A stretch of 64,000 nucleotides of DNA from Sphingomonas sp. PAMC26645 (GCF_004795835.1 NZ_CP039249.1:2579001-2643000); one strand, 5' to 3'. Counted from the first letter of the stretch, positions 8,378 through 18,401 are shown. Notes: a model not told the origin generated them from the letters alone. Translations and numbers: made by a program.

Positions 8378-10486
8378 ATGGCCGAGATGATCAAAAAGGC
8401 AGGCCTGAAGGTCGCCGCATCGCTCGTGGACTTCATAGAGACACAGGCGTTGCCGGGGACGGGTCTCGACGCCGCCGCGTTCTGGCAAGGCGTGTCCGAT
8501 ATCTACGCCCGGTTCGCGCCGGAAAACACCGCGCTACTCGCTGTTCGCGACGACCTTCAGGCCAAGATCGATGCCTGGCACGAAGCCCGCGCCGGCAAGC
8601 CGATCGACCAGGCCGAGTATCAGGCTTTCCTGCGCGCGATCGGCTATCTGGTCGACGAGCCTGCGCCGTTCGCGGTCGCCCCGACCAAGGTCGATGCGGA
8701 GGTCGCCTCGCTCGCCGGCGCGCAGTTGGTGGTGCCTATCCTCAACGCGCGCTTCCTGCTGAACGCGGCGAACGCGCGGTGGGGGAGCCTGTACGACGCG
8801 CTCTACGGCACCGATGCGATTCCCGGCGCGGCGTCGGGCAAGGGGTATGACGCCGCCCAAGGCGCGCAGGTAATTGCCTGGGCGAAGGCCTTCCTCGACG
8901 ATGCCGTGCCGTTGACGAACGGGTCGTGGACCGACTGGACCGGTGGCACGCCGCAGCTCGCCGAGCCGAGCCAGCTCGTCGGGCACGAAGGCGACAATAT
9001 CCTGTTGCGCCACAACGGCCTGCACATCGAACTGGTAATCGACTCCCAGCATCCAATCGGCCGCGACGACCCTGCAAACCTCGCCGACGTCGTGCTCGAA
9101 TCCGCGCTCAGCACGATCGCCGATCTCGAGGACTCGATCGCCGCAGTTGATGCGGAGGACAAGGTGGCCGCCTATGCCAATTGGCTCGGGCTGATGAAGG
9201 GCGACCTGACCGCCAGCTTCGACAAGGGCGGCCGCACGGTCACGCGCTCGCTCGAACCAGACCGGCAGTACACCGCCCTCAACGGTAGCGCGTTCACGCT
9301 CCCCGGTCGCAGCCTGATGTTCGTGCGCAATGTTGGCCATCTGATGACAACGCCTGCGATTCTGCTCGCTGACGGCGGCGAGGCGCCCGAGGGTATCCTC
9401 GACGGCATCGTCACGTCGCTGATCGGCCTGCACGACCTGAAGAGCACCGGCCCGATCCGCAACAGCCGCGCGGGCTCGATCTATATCGTCAAACCGAAGA
9501 TGCACGGGCCCGACGAAGCCGCCTTCACCAACCGGCTGTTCGACGGAATCGAAGACCTGCTCGGGCTCGCGCGCCACACGATCAAGGTCGGTGTGATGGA
9601 CGAGGAGCGCCGCACCTCCGCCAACCTCGCCGCCTGCATCGCCGCGGTAAAGGACCGCGTCGTGTTCATCAACACCGGCTTCCTCGACCGCACCGGCGAC
9701 GAGATGCACACGTCGATGCGCGCCGGCCCGATGATCCGCAAGGGCGAGATGAAGGCGTCGTCGTGGATCAAGGCGTATGAGGATCGCAACGTCCAGATCG
9801 GCCTCGCCTGCGGGCTCAGCGGCAAGGCGCAGATCGGCAAGGGCATGTGGGCCGCGCCGGACCGGATGGCGGACATGCTGGAGCAGAAGATCGCGCATCC
9901 GATGACCGGTGCGAACACTGCCTGGGTACCGTCGCCGACCGCCGCGACGCTGCACGCGACGCATTACCACCGGGTCGACGTCTTCGCGCGGCAGGCGGAA
10001 AGAAAGGCCGAGCCGATCGCCTCGCTCGACGCGCTGCTGACGATCCCCGTCGCGACCGGGCATAACTGGCAGCCGGACGAGGTTCGCGAGGAGCTGGAGA
10101 ACAACGCGCAGGGCATTCTCGGCTATGTGGTGCGCTGGGTCGACCAGGGCGTCGGCTGCTCGAAGGTGCCGGACATCCATGACATCGGCCTAATGGAGGA
10201 TCGCGCGACGCTGCGGATCAGTTCGCAGCACATGGCGAACTGGCTGCTTCATGGGATCGCTACGCCCGAAGAGGCTGACGCGGCGCTGCGGCGGATGGCG
10301 GCGAAGGTGGATGCGCAGAATGCGGGCGATCCGCTGTACCGGCCGATGGCGGGGCGGGAGGACGAGAGCCTTGCGTTCCGAGCCGCCCGGGCGCTCGTGT
10401 TCGATGGTCTCACGCAGCCGAGCGGCTATACCGAGCCGCTGCTCCACGCGTTCCGCGCGCGGGCAAAGGAAAGGGACGCTGCCTGA
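8378..10486 (+). CDS. glcB: malate synthase G
   Basis: A 702-residue monomeric malate synthase, condensing glyoxylate with acetyl-CoA to malate. The length fits isoform G. The catalytic region has [20 protein letters not shown] (catalytic Arg), [11 protein letters not shown] and [13 protein letters not shown], all characteristic. AGGAGAG precedes the ATG. It overlaps the carbonic anhydrase gene by one base. Together with the fatty-acid degradation genes that follow, it supports growth on C2 units from beta-oxidation; isocitrate lyase is not in the window. The divergent LysR gene is its probable regulator. Confidence 0.95.
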   Translation: MAEMIKKAGLKVAASLVDFIETQALPGTGLDAAAFWQGVSDIYARFAPENTALLAVRDDLQAKIDAWHEARAGKPIDQAEYQAFLRAIGYLVDEPAPFAVAPTKVDAEVASLAGAQLVVPILNARFLLNAANARWGSLYDALYGTDAIPGAASGKGYDAAQGAQVIAWAKAFLDDAVPLTNGSWTDWTGGTPQLAEPSQLVGHEGDNILLRHNGLHIELVIDSQHPIGRDDPANLADVVLESALSTIADLEDSIAAVDAEDKVAAYANWLGLMKGDLTASFDKGGRTVTRSLEPDRQYTALNGSAFTLPGRSLMFVRNVGHLMTTPAILLADGGEAPEGILDGIVTSLIGLHDLKSTGPIRNSRAGSIYIVKPKMHGPDEAAFTNRLFDGIEDLLGLARHTIKVGVMDEERRTSANLAACIAAVKDRVVFINTGFLDRTGDEMHTSMRAGPMIRKGEMKASSWIKAYEDRNVQIGLACGLSGKAQIGKGMWAAPDRMADMLEQKIAHPMTGANTAWVPSPTAATLHATHYHRVDVFARQAERKAEPIASLDALLTIPVATGHNWQPDEVREELENNAQGILGYVVRWVDQGVGCSKVPDIHDIGLMEDRATLRISSQHMANWLLHGIATPEEADAALRRMAAKVDAQNAGDPLYRPMAGREDESLAFRAARALVFDGLTQPSGYTEPLLHAFRARAKERDAA

Positions 10487-11013
10487 TGCCGCTGTACGAG
10501 ATCGAGGGTAAACGACCGACGCTGGCCGACGACGTCTGGGTGGCGCCATCGGGCGACGTCATCGGCGACGCACGGTTGGGGGAGGGCGCGAGCGTCTGGT
10601 TCGGTGCGGTGATCCGCGCGGACAACACGCCGATCCTCGTCGGCGCGCGAACGAACATCCAGGAGGGCGCGATGCTGCATTCCGATCCCGGTGCGCCGCT
10701 GACCATCGGCGAGGGTTGCACGATCGGCCATCACGTGATCCTCCACGGCTGCACGATTGGTAACAATGTGCTGGTCGGGATGGGCGCGACGATCCTCAAC
10801 AACGCGGTGATCGGCGACGATTGCCTGATCGGTGCGAACGCGCTGGTGACGGAGGGGAAGGTGTTTCCGGCCGGGAGCCTGATCGTCGGCGCGCCAGCCA
10901 AGGCGGTCCGCGAACTCTCCCCGGAGGCGATTGCGGGGCTGAAGATGTCCGCGGCGTCGTACGCGGCCAAGCAGCGCATCTACGCCGACGGCTTGAGACT
11001 GGTCGAGGTATAA
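10486..11013 (+). CDS. gamma-carbonic anhydrase-like hexapeptide protein
   Basis: A 175-residue left-handed beta-helix protein of the gamma-carbonic anhydrase/YrdA group. Hexapeptide repeats run from about residue 12 to 130, with the metal-site His positions in AMLHSDPG and IGHHVILHGC. It forms trimers with a metal between subunits; many members have weak or no carbonic anhydrase activity. It is translationally coupled to glcB (TGATG), an association whose meaning is unclear. A GC-rich hairpin follows the stop at 11017-11037. Confidence 0.85.
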   Translation: MPLYEIEGKRPTLADDVWVAPSGDVIGDARLGEGASVWFGAVIRADNTPILVGARTNIQEGAMLHSDPGAPLTIGEGCTIGHHVILHGCTIGNNVLVGMGATILNNAVIGDDCLIGANALVTEGKVFPAGSLIVGAPAKAVRELSPEAIAGLKMSAASYAAKQRIYADGLRLVEV

Positions 11014-11016
11014 AAC

Positions 11017-11037
11017 CCTCCCCCTTGCGGGGGAGGA
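11017..11037. terminator. GC-rich hairpin between convergent genes (fragment of the CTCCCCC repeat)
   Basis: CCCTCCCCC-TTG-CGGGGGAGG forms a stable hairpin just after the carbonic anhydrase stop and before the end of the convergent fadL gene. It matches the terminal hairpin of the longer repeats at 18974, 50567 and 58790. There is no U tract, so termination is only inferred from position. Confidence 0.55.
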
Positions 11038-11054
11038 TCGTGAAGGTGGGACCC

Positions 11055-12389
11055 TTAGAAGCTCAGCCGGCCACCGAGCGACAGCACGACGGCCGACGCA
11101 TCGCGCAGTGCACCGGAGGTCAGGATGTTCGTCTGTGCGGCGGTGCCGACATAGGCGGCAGTCCTGCGGTCGATCGTGGTGTTCTCGAAGTCGACATATT
11201 GCGCGGCGGCATCGAGTGCGATGCGCGAGGTCAACTGGTACGACCCACCCGCCGCATAGGTCCAGCGGTCGGCGTCGGGCACGCGGGCATCGCGCAAGCC
11301 GTCCTGCGTCGGAGTCTTGGTGCGCTGGACACCCGCGCGGATCGTCGCCTTGGGGGTGACAGCGTAATCGAAGCCGCCTGCGAGGCTCCAGCTGTCCTGG
11401 TAGTTTTCAGGGATCGCGGTGTTCAGCGGGGCACCGAGATCGATCGTGTCGAACTTGCTCCAGTTGTACGCGACGACCTGCGCATTGAGCGTCAGCGCGT
11501 TGGTGGCACGGATACGACCGGCGACGATCACCTGGCCCGGCGTGTTGAAGCTCGCCTTGGCGCCGTCGATCGAGACGTTCGAGCTCGCCAGCGGGCCGAC
11601 CAGCCCCGTGATGTTCAGGCTGCCCTTCAGATTGTGGCGGATGCTCGACTTGTAGCTGACGCCGACGGTCGCGAAGTCGTTGTGCAGCTGAACGCCTGCA
11701 GTCCAGCCGAAGTCCCAGCCGTCACCCTTCAACTCCTGGAAGCCATCGGGCAGCGCCGCAGACAGGTTGGGGAGCGCGTTGTTCAGCGTCGCATCGGTAT
11801 ATTCGACGTTCAGCGCACCACCGACACGGAGCCAGTCGGTCACCGCAACGCCGATCGACGGCTGGATGTCGATCGTCCGCAGCCGCGTCTTGTCCGCGCT
11901 ATAGCGTGCCCAGCTGTTCGCCTCGTAATTGGTGGTGAAGCTGAACGGCGACGTCACCGCGACGCCGATCGCGATCCGGTCGGTCAGCGGATAGGCGATC
12001 GCGCCCGACGGAACGACACCCTTGTTGATCGGATCGCTCGACGTACCGTTGCCGCCGACCGGCGCGTAATTGAACCCGGTTGGACGGCCGGTCGTGGGCG
12101 AGAAGGTCGGGCGGCCGATGAGCGTGCCGGTGTCGACGACGTCGCCCTTGGGCAGGATCGCGCTTGCGCTCAGTGTCGCGCTACCATCGCGGATACCGGC
12201 GATCGCGGCCGGGTTCCACCACAGCGAGTCAGGACCGGTATCGGCGCCTTCGCCCGAGAATGCGCGGCCTGCGCCGCGCGCGGACTGCGCCTGGAGATAG
12301 AAGGCGTCGGCGTAGGCTGTGCTGGCGAAGCCGAAGGCGGAGACGAGTGCGGATACCGCGAGAAGCGGAGCTTTGGTGCGAAGTATCAT
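11055..12389 (-). CDS. FadL/OmpP1-family outer-membrane fatty acid transporter
   Basis: A 444-residue outer-membrane beta-barrel protein. A signal peptide ends at about residue 27 (FGFASTAYA), followed by the family hatch-like segment DAFYLQAQSARGAGRAFSGE and SLWWNPAAI. The rest is amphipathic beta-strand and ends in LSF, with a terminal aromatic residue. FadL proteins let long-chain fatty acids and other hydrophobic compounds diffuse across the outer membrane. Neighbours (beta-oxidation fusion, thiolase, acyl-CoA ligase) fit fatty-acid import. The start at 12389 has AGGA upstream and leaves a proper signal peptide; the longer frame to 12473 runs into the next gene. Confidence 0.88.
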   Translation of the reverse strand: MILRTKAPLLAVSALVSAFGFASTAYADAFYLQAQSARGAGRAFSGEGADTGPDSLWWNPAAIAGIRDGSATLSASAILPKGDVVDTGTLIGRPTFSPTTGRPTGFNYAPVGGNGTSSDPINKGVVPSGAIAYPLTDRIAIGVAVTSPFSFTTNYEANSWARYSADKTRLRTIDIQPSIGVAVTDWLRVGGALNVEYTDATLNNALPNLSAALPDGFQELKGDGWDFGWTAGVQLHNDFATVGVSYKSSIRHNLKGSLNITGLVGPLASSNVSIDGAKASFNTPGQVIVAGRIRATNALTLNAQVVAYNWSKFDTIDLGAPLNTAIPENYQDSWSLAGGFDYAVTPKATIRAGVQRTKTPTQDGLRDARVPDADRWTYAAGGSYQLTSRIALDAAAQYVDFENTTIDRRTAAYVGTAAQTNILTSGALRDASAVVLSLGGRLSF

Positions 12390-12439
12390 GGGTAAGGTCC
12401 TGAAAGCTATACTGATAATAGGGAAGAGGAAGCCGCGCC

Positions 12440-12850
12440 TCAGCGCACACGCGTCCAGGTCTGGGTTTTGCAAAGCGGGAAGAAAACGCAGCCGCGCAGC
12501 TTGAGCTGGTTCGCACCGAGCGGCGTGATCTTGCCGCTATAGGTCTTGCCGTCCTCAGCATTATAGACCTGACCGCTGCTCCACACGCCGTCCGAGTCCG
12601 ACTTGAACCCGCTGAGCATCTGCAGGCCCTGGATCGGGCGACTGCGCAGCGCGGTGTTGGAATTGTTCGCGTCCTTCATCGAAGGATTCGCGCGCAACGC
12701 GTCGGAGGTAAGGATCTTGCCACAGATCGACGGGCCGCAACGAGCGATCTCGACGATGGCGTTGTGCGTCTCGGTCTTCCAGCGGCCAATGACGGTCTCG
12801 GGCGTGGCAGACGCGCCGGCGAGCAGGGCGGTGGCGATCAACAGGGACAT
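12440..12850 (-). CDS. DUF2147 secreted protein
   Basis: A 136-residue protein with a short signal peptide (cleavage near GASA, residue 15) and a DUF2147 domain: VIGRWKTETHNAIVEIARCG and CGKIL near the start, then YSGKITPLGANQLKLRGCVF. Four Cys residues could form two disulfides in the periplasm. Function of the family is unknown. GGAGAGGA lies before the ATG. It is upstream of fadL in the same direction with a 50-base gap and could share its transcript. Confidence 0.8.
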   Translation of the reverse strand: MSLLIATALLAGASATPETVIGRWKTETHNAIVEIARCGPSICGKILTSDALRANPSMKDANNSNTALRSRPIQGLQMLSGFKSDSDGVWSSGQVYNAEDGKTYSGKITPLGANQLKLRGCVFFPLCKTQTWTRVR

Positions 12851-13039
12851 CTTCTATCCTCTCCTAGTGTCGTTTGGCGCGCCGTATGCGTACGGTCGCT
12901 AAAATCTCGTAAAGTCGGCGACGTTACCGCGACCTCGTTGCCGTATACGGCAGTTATCGGTCCCGACTAGAATTGTACGAAGACAAGTCAAGTCTTCTTA
13001 CTGATTTCGGGCGGTGAAAAAGTGTTCATGCGCACGGTG

Positions 13040-13117
13040 TGCCCCCGGACAGGCGGGGGCCCAGGATCACGAACGCAACGCTGCTTGACCCTGGGCCCCC
13101 GCTTTCACGGGGGAACA
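13040..13117. repeat. GCCCAG-type paired hairpin repeat
   Basis: Left arm 13040-13065 and right arm 13089-13117 are imperfect reverse complements. Each contains CCCCCG...GCGGGGGCCCAGG, that is a small hairpin followed by CCCAGG. It lies directly after the stop of the FadN-like gene (minus strand) and may end that transcript. Same design as 2166-2222 and 18837-18947. Confidence 0.85.
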
Positions 13118-13120
13118 GTC

Positions 13121-15451
13121 TTAGTTGCGGAGTGGTTTGCCAGTCTGCAGCATGTGCACGACTCGCGCCTGCGTCCGCGGATCCTTCACGCTCGCCATGA
13201 ACGCCGCGCGCTCCAGGTCGAGCATCTGATCCTCGGTCACCGTATCGACCAGATCGGCCTCGCCGCCGGTCAGCACCTCGGCAAGACGATCCGCGACGAC
13301 GAGGTCGTAGTCGGTCGCCATGCCCTTCTTGTGGAAGTCCGCCACTGCCATGTTGAGCCCTGTCCGGCCGCTTGCGCCCGCCAGGCGGAAGGTCGGCTTC
13401 TCCGGCGCGACATAGCCGTCAACCAGCGACAGCGCCTTGGCTTTCGCATCCGCGAGCAACCGGTCGCGGTTCATCGTGATGCCGTCGGCCTTGCGCAGGA
13501 TCATCATCTCCTTCGCCTCCGCTGCCGACTTGGCGACCTGCGCGGTGGAGACCGCCTGGAACACCTTGGTCAGCACTGGCATCGGGCCGTTCGGCAGCGT
13601 GCGCGACTTGGTCCAGCGATCGAGCATCTCGCCATTGCCGCCCCAGCCGGGGACAAGGCCGACGCCGCATTCGACGAGCCCGGCATAGGTCTCGGCATGC
13701 GCCTGCACCGCGTCCGAGTGGAGCAGGATCTCGCAGCCACCGCCGAGCGCGAGGCCGGCGGGTGCGCTGACGACCGGGAAGGGGGCGTATTTAAGCGCCT
13801 TGTACGCCTGCTGCCCGCCCGAGACGCTGGCCTCGACCATGTCCCAAAGGCCTGCCCCGACCGCGAACATCGCCGCGCCCAGGTTCGCGCCCGCCGAGAA
13901 GTTCGCCGCCTCATTATACACCACCAGCGCCTTGAAGCGCTCGCGTACGACCGGGATCGCCTCGTTGATGAGCGCGACGACCTGATCGTCGAGCGCGTTC
14001 ATCTTGGTGTGGAACTCGAGCGCCGCGACGCCGTCGCCGACATCCCAGAGCGACGCCGACAGGTTCATCATGATCGGCTGCGAGCGAAGCTTGATGTCCT
14101 CCAGCAATTCGACGCCGTCGGCGCGCGGCACGTCGGCATACTCACCGCCAGCCGTGAGGTACTGACGCTGGCCGTTCTCGACGCGATAGAACGGTCGATC
14201 GCCCGCGGTCGTCAGGATCGCAGGAACGTCGCGACCTTCCTCGGCGAGGCGCGCGGCGAGCACGCCGGGACCCATCCGGTCGATCAGCTCGAACGGCCCG
14301 TATTTCCAGTTATACCCCAGCTTCATCGCGTCATCGATCGCGACGACATCGTCCGCCGCCTCGCCGACGAGCATCGCCGCGTAGGACAGCGTGTTGCCGA
14401 GGATCGACCACGCATAGGTGCCGATCTTGCCCGGCTCCGCGATCAGTGCGGCAAGGTCCTTGCCGGCCTTGCCCGGCAACTCCGCCGGCTTGGCCTCAGG
14501 CCGATACTCGCCGGTCGCTAGGTCCAGCGACAACTTGGTCCGCGTCGCCTTGTCGAAGCGGTAGAAGCCACCCTTGCCCTTGCGGCCGGTGAACCCTTCC
14601 GCGATCATCTTGTCGACCAGCGGCAGCGGACGCACCGTATCGAAATACGGATCGCCCGCGGGGAGCGTGGAGGAGAGGCTCTTCGACAGCAACGGCATCA
14701 AATCGACGCCGACGAGGTCGACGAGCCCGAAGATCCCGGTCTTGGGCACGCCCATCGGACGGCCGCCGATCTGGTCGGCTTCCTCGACGGTCAGCCCCTG
14801 GTCCATCGCCGCGTTGATCGCGATCGCCAGCCAGTAGGTGCCGATGCGGTTGGCGATGAAGCCCGGCGTGTCTTTCGCCCGGACGATCCGCTTGCCCATG
14901 AAGCGATCGACGAAATCCTCGACCTTCTCCGCGACCGCGACGTCGGTTGCCACGCCGCGGACGATCTCGACCAGCCGCATGTAGCGCGGCGGGTTGAAGA
15001 AGTGCGTGATGAGGAAGTCGGCCTTGAACTGGTCCGAACGCCCCTCGACGAGGTTGCCAAGCGGGATCGTCGAGGTGTTCGACGACACCGCTGTGCCAGG
15101 ACGCTTTAGCGCTTCGAGCTTGGCGTAGAGCGCCTGCTTGATATCGAGCCGCTCGACGATTGCCTCGACGATCCAGTCGCACTCGGCGACTCGGTCGAGG
15201 TGATCGTCGATGTTGCCGGTCTCGACCAGCTTGGCCGCGCGCTTCGACATGAAGGGGGCGGGGTCGGTCTTGAGCATCTTAGCGACCGCGCCCTTCGCCA
15301 CCGCATCGCGGTCGCCGCCCTCGGGCAGGTCGCGCGGTACGATATCGAGTAGCAGCACCGGGATGCCGGCGTTGGCGACTTGCGCCGCAATGCCCGCGCC
15401 CATGACGCCTGCGCCAATGACGCAGACCTTTTTCACAGCATCGACCATCAT
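13121..15451 (-). CDS. FadN-type 3-hydroxyacyl-CoA dehydrogenase/enoyl-CoA hydratase fusion
   Basis: A 776-residue bifunctional beta-oxidation enzyme. The N-terminal NAD-binding motif GAGVMGAG is at residues 13-20, the dehydrogenase C-terminal domain follows (RPMGVPKTGIFGLVDLVG), and the crotonase domain is C-terminal (FSAGANLGAAMFAVG and GLALGGGCEILLHSDAVQAH). This order is that of B. subtilis FadN, the reverse of E. coli FadB. It hydrates enoyl-CoA and oxidises 3-hydroxyacyl-CoA. The start at 15451 overlaps the thiolase stop (ATGA). A reading extended to 15781 lies inside the thiolase and is rejected. Confidence 0.92.
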   Translation of the reverse strand: MMVDAVKKVCVIGAGVMGAGIAAQVANAGIPVLLLDIVPRDLPEGGDRDAVAKGAVAKMLKTDPAPFMSKRAAKLVETGNIDDHLDRVAECDWIVEAIVERLDIKQALYAKLEALKRPGTAVSSNTSTIPLGNLVEGRSDQFKADFLITHFFNPPRYMRLVEIVRGVATDVAVAEKVEDFVDRFMGKRIVRAKDTPGFIANRIGTYWLAIAINAAMDQGLTVEEADQIGGRPMGVPKTGIFGLVDLVGVDLMPLLSKSLSSTLPAGDPYFDTVRPLPLVDKMIAEGFTGRKGKGGFYRFDKATRTKLSLDLATGEYRPEAKPAELPGKAGKDLAALIAEPGKIGTYAWSILGNTLSYAAMLVGEAADDVVAIDDAMKLGYNWKYGPFELIDRMGPGVLAARLAEEGRDVPAILTTAGDRPFYRVENGQRQYLTAGGEYADVPRADGVELLEDIKLRSQPIMMNLSASLWDVGDGVAALEFHTKMNALDDQVVALINEAIPVVRERFKALVVYNEAANFSAGANLGAAMFAVGAGLWDMVEASVSGGQQAYKALKYAPFPVVSAPAGLALGGGCEILLHSDAVQAHAETYAGLVECGVGLVPGWGGNGEMLDRWTKSRTLPNGPMPVLTKVFQAVSTAQVAKSAAEAKEMMILRKADGITMNRDRLLADAKAKALSLVDGYVAPEKPTFRLAGASGRTGLNMAVADFHKKGMATDYDLVVADRLAEVLTGGEADLVDTVTEDQMLDLERAAFMASVKDPRTQARVVHMLQTGKPLRN

Positions 15452-16584
15452 GCGCGCTCCAGCACCGTAGCGATGCCCTGACCGCCGCCGATGCACTGGG
15501 TCGCCAGCGCATAGCGGCCGCCCTCGCGCGCCAGCAGCGCGGCCGCCTTGCCGACGATCCGCGCGCCGGTCGCGCCGAGCGGGTGACCGATCGCGATCGC
15601 GCCGCCATCGAGGTTGATCGTCTCGTCCTTCAGGCCAAGGTCGCGAATGCAGGCGATCGCCTGGCTCGCGAACGCCTCGTTGATCTCGACCACGTCGAGG
15701 TCGGCGACGGTGATCCCGGCACGCTCCAGCGCCTTCTTCGACGCACCGATCGGGCCGAGCCCCATCGTCTCGGGCGCGCAACCCGACACGCCGATCGACT
15801 TGATCCGCGCGAGGATTGTCAGGCCGTGCTTCTTCGCGAACTCCTCGGAAGTCACCAGCACCGCGGAAGCGCCGTCGGTCAGCGGCGACGACGTGCCGGC
15901 CGTGACCGAACCCTCCGCGCTGAACGCAGGCTTCAGGCTGGCGAGCGCTTCAGTGGTCGTGCCGGCGCGGATCGCGCCGTCCTGGCTGACCGGGCCCGCC
16001 TTGGTCTGGATCGTCACGATCTCGTCGGACAAGCGGCCATCGGCGCGCGCCGCGGCGGCCTTGTCCTGGCTCTTGACCGCGAACGCGTCCTGTTCGGCGC
16101 GCGTTATCTGGTAGTTGCGTGCTACGTTCTCCGCAGTCTCGCCCATGCCCATGTACGCGCCGGCGCTCTTCTTCGCGAGCTCGGGGTTGGGGAGGGGGTT
16201 GTAGCCGCCCATCGGCACGCGGCTCATCGATTCGAGGCCCGCGCAGATGAACGCCTCGCCCGCGCCGACCGCAATTTGGCCGTAAGCGATGTGGATCGCG
16301 CTCATCGACGAGCCGCAGAACCGGTTGACCGTCATGCCGCCGACCGAGATCGGCAGGTCGGCGATCTGTGCGATCAGCTTGGCGACGTTGAGGCCCTGCT
16401 CGCCCTCGGGGAACGCGCAGCCGAGGATGATGTCCTCGATCTCGGCGGGATCGACGCCGGTCTTGTCCAGCAACCCGCGAATCGTCTGCGCGGCGAGATC
16501 GTCCGGACGGACGCGGGCGAGCTCACCCTTGCCGGCGATGTGGAACGGCGAACGGGCGTACCCGGCGATGACGACGTTGGTCAC
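15448..16584 (-). CDS. fadA: acetyl-CoA acyltransferase (thiolase), beta-oxidation
   Basis: A 378-residue thiolase that cleaves 3-ketoacyl-CoA to acetyl-CoA and a shortened acyl-CoA. Nucleophile Cys90 lies in NRFCGSSMSAIH, GHPLGATGARIVG is the His motif, and the second active Cys is in QCIGGGQG near the C-terminus. It begins with GTG; GAGAGGA is six bases upstream and the only nearby ATG is out of frame. It is the first gene of a fadA-fadN operon and is divergent from the acyl-CoA ligase, sharing a promoter region with a palindrome at 16651-16668. The symbol is by role. Confidence 0.9.
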   Translation of the reverse strand: MTNVVIAGYARSPFHIAGKGELARVRPDDLAAQTIRGLLDKTGVDPAEIEDIILGCAFPEGEQGLNVAKLIAQIADLPISVGGMTVNRFCGSSMSAIHIAYGQIAVGAGEAFICAGLESMSRVPMGGYNPLPNPELAKKSAGAYMGMGETAENVARNYQITRAEQDAFAVKSQDKAAAARADGRLSDEIVTIQTKAGPVSQDGAIRAGTTTEALASLKPAFSAEGSVTAGTSSPLTDGASAVLVTSEEFAKKHGLTILARIKSIGVSGCAPETMGLGPIGASKKALERAGITVADLDVVEINEAFASQAIACIRDLGLKDETINLDGGAIAIGHPLGATGARIVGKAAALLAREGGRYALATQCIGGGQGIATVLERA

Positions 16585-16650
16585 GATGATCCTCTCATAT
16601 TGCGGTCGACCCGGTTAACGCTTGCGGGTTACCCTTAAGGTGCGATACCT

Positions 16651-16668
16651 CACCTTTACGTCAAGGTG
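16651..16668. promoter_or_regulatory. 18-bp palindrome, probable MerR-family operator
   Basis: CACCTTTACGTCAAGGTG has perfect 6-base arms CACCTT/AAGGTG around TACGTC, whose inner ACGT is also symmetric. Another AAGGTG half-site is at 16637-16642. It sits between the divergent thiolase (start 16584) and acyl-CoA ligase (start 16716). A MerR gene is coupled to the ligase, and MerR-type regulators bind such elements within the promoter spacer. Binding by that protein is inferred. Confidence 0.6.
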
Positions 16669-16715
16669 AAGCGGCCGACAATATGGCTTACGCACACTGA
16701 GCAATGGAGAGCGAG

Positions 16716-18401
16716 ATGCAGGACACTTCCGGGGGCAAGGCGATCGGCGTTCCGTTGCTGGGCGAGCCACGGCTGCTGGGCGACATGCTCGACCTGTCGG
16801 TGCAGCGGTTCGGGTCGCGCAACGTGCTCGATTTCATGGGCCGGACGCTGACCTACGCCGAGCTAGGCAAGTCGGTCGATCGGGCGGCGCGCGGGCTCCA
16901 GGACATGGGTGTCGTGAAGGGCACGCGCGTCGCGCTGTGCCTGCCGAACACGCCCTATTATCCGATCCTGTTCTTCGCGATCCTCAAAGCCGGCGGCGTC
17001 GTCGTCAACGTCAACCCGCTCTATGTCGAGCGCGAGCTAGCGCATCTGCTCGAGGATTCGGGCGCGACGATCATCGCCACCTGCGACATCGCCGAGATCC
17101 ACGCGCGCGTGCTCAAGGTCGCGGGGCAGATGGGCGTGAAGCACGTCATCACCTGCCCGATCGCGGGCGCGCTGCCGACGGTGAAGTCGATCGCCTACCG
17201 CATCTTCAAGCGCGCCGAGATTGGTCATGCGCCCAGCGACGCACGGCATTCGACGTTCGATGCGCTGCTGAAAGCGAAGGGCGCGCCTGCTCCGGTCGCT
17301 GTCTCCCCGGACGAGGTCGCGGTGCTGCAATATACCGGCGGCACGACCGGTGAGCCCAAGGCGGCGATGCTCAGCCACGCCAATCTCGTCGCGAACGCCG
17401 ATGCGATGGTCGTGTTCGTCGGCGGCGAGCAGCCGCATCAGGATCGCGTGCTTGGCGCACTGCCACTGTTCCACGTCTTCGCGCTGACCACCGTGCTGAC
17501 CTATTCGATCCGCACCGGCGCGGAGATGATCCTGATGCCGCGGTTCGAACTCGGAGCGCTGCTGAAAACGATCGAGCGCACCAAGCCCAGCTATTTCCCC
17601 GCGGTGCCGACGATCTACGCCGCGATCACCACCGCCGCCGAGACGCAGAAGATCGACTTGTCCTCGATCCACGCCTGCATCTCGGGTGGCGCACCGCTGC
17701 CAGCGGAAGTGCGGATCGCGTTCGAGGCGGCGACCGGCGCCAAGCTGTGCGAGGGGTATGGTCTGTCGGAAGCCTCGCCGATCATCACCTGCAACCCGAT
17801 CGATGGCCTCAACAAGCCGGGCTCCGCCGGGCTGCCCTTTCCCGGCACGACGATCGAGATCCGCGACCGCGAGGACCCGACCCGGCTGCTGCCCGTAGGT
17901 GAGAATGGCGAGATCTGCGCGCGTGGGCCCCAAATCACGCAGGGATACTGGCACAAGCCCGCCGCCACCGCCGAGTTGTTCGCGGATGGCGCGCTACGCA
18001 CCGGTGACGTGGGCCACCTCGACGCGGACGGCTATCTGTTCATCGTCGACCGGATCAAGGATCTGATCCTCGCCGGCGGGTACAACGTCTATCCGCGCGT
18101 GATCGAGGAGGCCTTGTACGAACACCCCTCCGTGCTCGAAGCCGTCGTCATCGGCGTCCCCGACAAATACCGCGGCCAGGCGCCCAAGGCGTTCGTGGTG
18201 CTGGCCGAAGGTGCGGTCGCTACCCCGCTCGAACTGCGCGATTTTCTCCGCGACAAGATCAGCAAGATCGAGCTTCCCCGCGAGGTCGAAATCCGCGACA
18301 GTCTCCCCAAGACGCTGATCGGCAAGCTATCCAAAAAGGAACTTGTCGCTGAAGAGACCGCAAAAGCGGCGGCGTCGGAGGCGAGGGGAGTGGACGCGTG
18401 A
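16716..18401 (+). CDS. fadD: long-chain acyl-CoA synthetase
   Basis: A 561-residue adenylate-forming ligase that activates fatty acids with ATP and CoA. The P-loop-like AMP motif LQYTGGTTGEPKAAMLSH is near residue 200, GYGLSEASP in the middle, and TGDVGHLDADGYLFIVDRIKD plus the hinge/Lys region PKTLIGKLSKKEL at the C-terminus. No signal peptide is seen. The ATG at 16716 is preferred over 16704 because GGAG lies at 16706-16709, six bases before it. It overlaps the MerR gene (GTGA) and is divergent from the fadA-fadN operon. Substrate chain length cannot be read from the sequence. Confidence 0.9.
   Translation: MQDTSGGKAIGVPLLGEPRLLGDMLDLSVQRFGSRNVLDFMGRTLTYAELGKSVDRAARGLQDMGVVKGTRVALCLPNTPYYPILFFAILKAGGVVVNVNPLYVERELAHLLEDSGATIIATCDIAEIHARVLKVAGQMGVKHVITCPIAGALPTVKSIAYRIFKRAEIGHAPSDARHSTFDALLKAKGAPAPVAVSPDEVAVLQYTGGTTGEPKAAMLSHANLVANADAMVVFVGGEQPHQDRVLGALPLFHVFALTTVLTYSIRTGAEMILMPRFELGALLKTIERTKPSYFPAVPTIYAAITTAAETQKIDLSSIHACISGGAPLPAEVRIAFEAATGAKLCEGYGLSEASPIITCNPIDGLNKPGSAGLPFPGTTIEIRDREDPTRLLPVGENGEICARGPQITQGYWHKPAATAELFADGALRTGDVGHLDADGYLFIVDRIKDLILAGGYNVYPRVIEEALYEHPSVLEAVVIGVPDKYRGQAPKAFVVLAEGAVATPLELRDFLRDKISKIELPREVEIRDSLPKTLIGKLSKKELVAEETAKAAASEARGVDA

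Noticed and set aside
8534..10180. 548-codon minus-strand ORF
   Set aside because: Lies wholly antisense to malate synthase G, whose motifs are intact.
13022..14521. Plus-strand ORF beginning in the repeat
   Set aside because: Antisense to the FadN-like gene and starts in a palindromic repeat.
15452..15781. N-terminal extension of the FadN-like protein
   Set aside because: The frame is open but lies inside the thiolase gene, and the NAD-binding motif begins just after the 15451 start.
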